DNA of 64,000 nucleotides from Gordius sp. MW1 (lineage: Eukaryota > Nematomorpha > Gordioida > Gordea > Gordiidae). The stretch spans positions 3,334,001 through 3,398,000 of the forward strand of contig OZ038533.1 of NCBI GenBank assembly GCA_964036665.1. Direction: 5' to 3'. Below the pieces are notes generated by a model, which was not told the origin of the DNA, did not search any database, and saw only the letters and a program-made list of their open reading frames with translations. Shown piece by piece: positions 61,701 to 64,000 of the stretch. Position 1 is the first letter of the stretch; the number at the start of each line of letters is the position of its first letter. Made by a program: the position numbers and the translations under genes.

Positions 61701-63755
61701 GTAAGTTTGGCCCCCAGCCCCAAAATGGCAAATTTTAGATTTTAAAATTTAATTTACCTAAAATAAATATGAACCAAATTCTATTGATGGGTAATTTAAG
61801 GGAGGATATTCATAATGAGGAAGAATGAATTAGAATTATCATGCTGCAATTTTATCTAAATTTTCTAATTCACCAACCTCACTAAAAGAATTATTCAATT
61901 ATCTATTAAAATAAATGATCTTATTTAGAAATATTAACTTAGAATCATAAACCGAGATATAAATTAAAAAACTCTGGCAGAGTGACGTAAGAACTTTTAC
62001 ATAAAATGCATCATAAATATGATGAATAAACCTGGTCTAGTTATTTAGAGGTTAGAATAGAGATTCGGTAATGAGAATTGGAACCAAACTTATAAGTATA
62101 ATTATAGTGAAGCCGAATTGCTAATTTTTTAACTAATTTTAGCAGCCTTACCCAATAAGTATTTATTAGATTATTTTTAGATAGCTTAAAATAGTAGAGT
62201 CAAAATAGAAAGTGATGTTAAAACTGGGCAAACTAATGGTAGTGTTGTAAATACGGATGTATTTTGTTTGTCTGCCTTTGATTTTAGCCGACTAAACAGA
62301 CCAAAGAATTTCTGGTCTATTTTTCTTAGTCGACCACTAAGCTTAGTCAAAATTTAAAAAACAGACAAAAGTCAACCGCTAGTCTTAGCTAAACCAAAGG
62401 CGACCACATAAAACCCAGCCGGTTTTACAACTCTACTTGTTAGTAAAAACTATAGTATTCTATATAGAATGACATTAAAAACTTAGAGCCTAAGGCAAGG
62501 TCAAAATATGAATTGACGCTGAGATAATTTACAATTAAGTTATTAATTTAAAAAATGTAATTTTATTTATGTAATTTTGAGAGGATAAAAAACAAAATTT
62601 AATTATGTATTGATTTAAAATAAGCTGCAAATATTTTTGGGAGGGTAAAAAAAATTATAAGGTTGCATCTTTATTTTGATATTATTTGGATTAAAGGCCC
62701 CCTGATATAAGCCATTGGATCTCTTAAAACTATACACTAAACGGCAGGGTAGTAGATGGGGAAAAAGTAAACTCTAGCATTGAGTTTAAAAACTAATTTC
62801 AGTTAATCAAGTATTAAAAAAATAGTTTGAAAATTAACTCATGTAACATTCCCAATTTCTGCTACATTATGTTAAAGTTTTGAACATCTATTTATTTAAA
62901 GTAGGTAACAAATTTAATAAGTTTTTAGAGGTAGATAGACTATATAAATAATAAAAGAACCTTATATCTTATTATTTCTTTAGAAAGTTTAATCATAATA
63001 ACTGTGATCCCCATCAACATGCTCTTTCTTGTGGAATAAACTAGCATCAATAACTGATAAGCTCAGATGGAGGTTATGCCTTAAGGGTAAACTTAAGTCA
63101 CAAAAAGCTAACACTTAATTAAAGTCTCAATTAATAATTAACAGCCTTCATGCATCTAATTTTTATTAACTTTTTTTGATAATAAAAATAAAGAACTGGT
63201 TAAAGTATCAAGACTATATCTGAGTTATTATATTTAAATATAAGAGATAATTTATTTGAAAGTCAAATAAAAATTTATTATTATAATATTATTCCAACTA
63301 ATTATATACCTTTGTTCATTGTAAATTAGTGATGAAAAGTTTTTGAGGCATTTATCAATCATTTTATAAAAGAAGTAGATACATATAAGGAAAGTTAAAG
63401 TAAATCTATAATTTTTAAGAATAAAAACAATAAAACATGAGTGGGAAATAAAGATTGTACCTTAAGCTTTTCCATATCATTTCTAATATGTGGTAACTCA
63501 TGAATAGAGTCAGTAAATCCTTGGTAATAATGACTACACAAACGTTCTATATCTTTATCTAAAGTCCTTATGCGAGCTTGAAGTAAATCCATAAAAACCT
63601 TGGAATCCTCATTGTCAAAAAGAGTTCTTAAACAATTTTATAAATAATTTCAAGGTTATATACCTAAAAGTTGGCCCCAACGGTCCTTCTGTGGATTCAA
63701 TTTCTTGGATAAAATGATCCAAATGCGATTTGCTAAGTTTTGAATCATTTGTCAT
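46800..63755 (-). CDS. EXOC6: Exocyst subunit Sec15 / EXOC6, near complete
   Basis: Exons: 63755-63664, 63626-63461, 61558-61420, 61148-61103, 60089-59882, 59018-58806, 57901-57833, 57248-57162, 56196-56150, 55413-55287, 55076-55005, 54915-54866, 53770-53614, 52568-52456, 51713-51602, 51240-51170, 51090-51036, 50378-50306, 49801-49695, 49091-48950, about 48881-48830, 47922-47812 and 46923-46800. About 810 residues; human has 804. Collinear matches to human EXOC6 include FIQEIESTEGPLGPTFR, HYYQGFTDSIHELPHIRND, ELKDFLESVRKKS, YVDFSPVYRCLH, YYRKQRQKQIRLVLQPP, FFIVEDHI, IDDSIRKSVVNLLTRSLSG and FDWTANSIA. Sec15 tethers secretory vesicles and binds Rab11/Rab8 through its C-terminal half. Three links are unresolved: about 13 residues after exon 2, the donor of the exon near 48830, and the phase between 47812 and 46923. 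Confidence 0.95.
47096..47262. mobile_element. MITE, CATGGGCGTAGCCAG family, copy 5
   Basis: CATGGGCGTAGCCAGC at the left, GGCTACGCCCATT at the right, and an exact 8-bp duplication TTAATTTG (47088-47095 and 47263-47270). It lies in the last EXOC6 intron. Confidence 0.87.
47359..47495. mobile_element. MITE, CATGGGCGTAGCCAG family, copy 6, left end decayed
   Basis: The right end TTGGCTACGCCCATG and the core (TTTTAATAAATTTCAACAAA, then a G-run and CAGCCGCCCC) match copy 5. The left end is reduced to CATGAGTAGG. No target duplication is visible. It lies about 100 bp from copy 5 in the same EXOC6 intron. Confidence 0.7.
47948..48289 (+). mobile_element. Short non-autonomous Helitron
   Basis: The sequence starts TCTTATATATAAAAATGAAA after an A and ends CATCTAG before a T, the Helitron A-T insertion pattern with TC and CTAG ends. 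A hairpin (GGCAAA ... TTTGCC, extended by CCCGG/CCGGG) lies just inside the 3' end. It also holds a TG microsatellite and an inverted pair ACCGATTTGGCTC / GAGCCAAATCGGT. It lies in an EXOC6 intron. The family features come from general knowledge of Helitrons. Confidence 0.82.
50045..50244. mobile_element. hAT-like MITE, TAGTGTTGTAAAA family, EXOC6 intron copy
   Basis: The ends TAGTGTTGTAAAAGCGGCTG and CAGCCGTTTTTACAACACTA are near-perfect inverted repeats, with inner GTCGACC matched by GGTCGAC-type sequence. The flanking 8 bp do not match (CTTATACA, TTTAAACT). Confidence 0.75.
53842..54117. mobile_element. PIF/Harbinger-like MITE, intact ends
   Basis: Perfect 22-bp terminal repeats starting GGGCTTGTCTTAATATCG are flanked by TTA (53839-53841 and 54118-54120). 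The 3-bp TTA duplication and GGGC start fit PIF/Harbinger. It lies in the EXOC6 intron between exons 54915-54866 and 53770-53614. Confidence 0.82.
55783..56066. mobile_element. MITE, CATGGGCGTAGCCAG family, copy 7 (longest)
   Basis: CATGGGCGTAGCCAGC and TGGCTACGCCCATG are bounded by an exact 8-bp duplication TAAAAAGG (55775-55782 and 56067-56074). The interior repeats GAGCAAAA and GGTCTCGACTAT, which lengthens this copy. It lies in an EXOC6 intron. Confidence 0.88.
58240..58770 (+). mobile_element. LINE 3' fragment (copy D) split by a MITE
   Basis: The left part (58240-58315) matches other copies (GGACGACCTCGTGTTAGGTA, AAAGTTATGAAAACTAAG). The right part (58667-58770) continues with AAGAAGG..TCAGGACATGGCG, ATCAAAACAAACCTCACGAC and a tail ATAAAGAAGAACAAGATC. 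The 351 bp between them is the PIF-like MITE. It lies in an EXOC6 intron. Confidence 0.78.
58316..58666. mobile_element. PIF/Harbinger-like MITE nested in LINE copy D
   Basis: The ends GGACTTGTCTTAATATCGG and CCGATATTAAGATAAACAC are diverged inverted repeats of the family at 53842. TAA flanks both sides (58313-58315 and 58667-58669). Unoccupied LINE copies read AACTAAGAAG at this point, which confirms the insertion site. Confidence 0.82.
60120..60460. repeat. Decayed GCCCGACCC-type repeat in an EXOC6 intron
   Basis: Words such as CCCAACTCGAACCCATCCC, AACCCGGCCTGACTCGAG, CACCCAACCCGACCC and ACGGGCCGAG match the dispersed family seen at 14045-14880 and elsewhere. No ends could be defined. Confidence 0.45.
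61560..63460 (-). other. Long EXOC6 intron
   Basis: It separates the second and third recovered EXOC6 exons, which join in phase 0. About 13 residues found in human EXOC6 at this point are missing and may be a small exon here. A TAGTGTTG-family MITE lies at 62240-62435. No other feature was identified. Confidence 0.5.
62240..62435. mobile_element. hAT-like MITE, TAGTGTTGTAAAA family, oldest-looking copy
   Basis: The ends TAGTGTTGTAAATACGGATG and CCGGTTTTACAACTCTA are diverged. Inner TTAGTCGACCACTAAGC and GTCAACCGCTAG match sister copies. The flanking 8 bp do not match. Confidence 0.65.
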
Positions 63756-64000
63756 TATTTAATAGTGTGGGATAAAATTTTGTCTTTTTTATATTTTGAA
63801 AAACGTGTCTTTAATCAGATATTAAAAATAATAATCGAACAAATTTCATATGATTTAAATTTTTTGTCAAAATTCGGTACAAAGTTAAGCACATCTGAAT
63901 GAACTGGTCTATCGCTCACGGAATCTACAACCAATCAAAATGTAGTTCAAATTTGCAAAGCATGCTTATAACTAATTAATTTTATATTTAAGCATGTTAT

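Noticed and set aside
63310-63365. A small EXOC6 exon (IDKCLKNFSSLIYNEQ)
   Set aside because: It sits where about 13 residues are missing, but it has no AG acceptor in phase and its donor phase does not fit the next exon.
1-64000. Retroviral, LTR-element or Polinton relics and CRISPR arrays
   Set aside because: No paired long terminal repeats around coding remains, no capsid, envelope or integrase segments, and no regularly spaced repeats were seen.

Overview
The window is nuclear DNA of an animal: introns, metazoan gene families (DOCK, transferrin, a CDH23/PCDH15-like cadherin, TIA-1, exocyst Sec15) and many transposon families. It is very AT-rich, apart from C/G homopolymer tracts. Coding exons are joined by two kinds of intron: micro-introns of 37-50 nt, and kilobase introns filled with repeats. 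I cannot place the phylum from this sequence. No virus-derived element, CRISPR array or bacterial feature was seen.

Layout. 1-1979 (minus): first eight exons of a DOCK-family Rac/Cdc42 exchange factor, running off the left edge. 1980-6877: repeats only (a palindromic element, a 396-bp direct repeat, a MITE, a LINE 3' end). 6878-9612 (minus): a two-lobed transferrin whose N-lobe keeps the iron ligands and whose C-lobe has lost them all. 11743-22930 (minus): a large single-pass cadherin with a membrane-adjacent domain like that of CDH23/PCDH15. 23000-36350: a 13-kb gene-poor block with a LINE fragment, a palindrome carrying a tRNA-like sequence and a TTAGGG-like run, a tandem tRNA-derived array and a 1.8-kb inverted duplication of a minisatellite. 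36354-37015 (plus): a hAT-type TTF zinc-finger fragment. 37871-45418 (plus): a TIA-1/TIAR RNA-binding protein with Asn- and Gln-rich low-complexity regions. 46800-63755 (minus): nearly the whole of exocyst subunit Sec15/EXOC6, tail-to-tail with TIA-1.

The five genes are unrelated housekeeping or cell-surface genes, with no sign of co-regulation. The introns record successive insertions: an 8-bp-TSD MITE family ending CATGGGCGTAGCCAG, a second hAT-like MITE family starting TAGTGTTGTAAAA, PIF-like MITEs with TTA/TAA duplications (one nested in a LINE), a short Helitron ending CTAG, and a 2.3-kb foldback element.

Exons were joined by eye from homology, GT/AG sites and reading phase. Most junctions keep phase exactly; those that do not are flagged.
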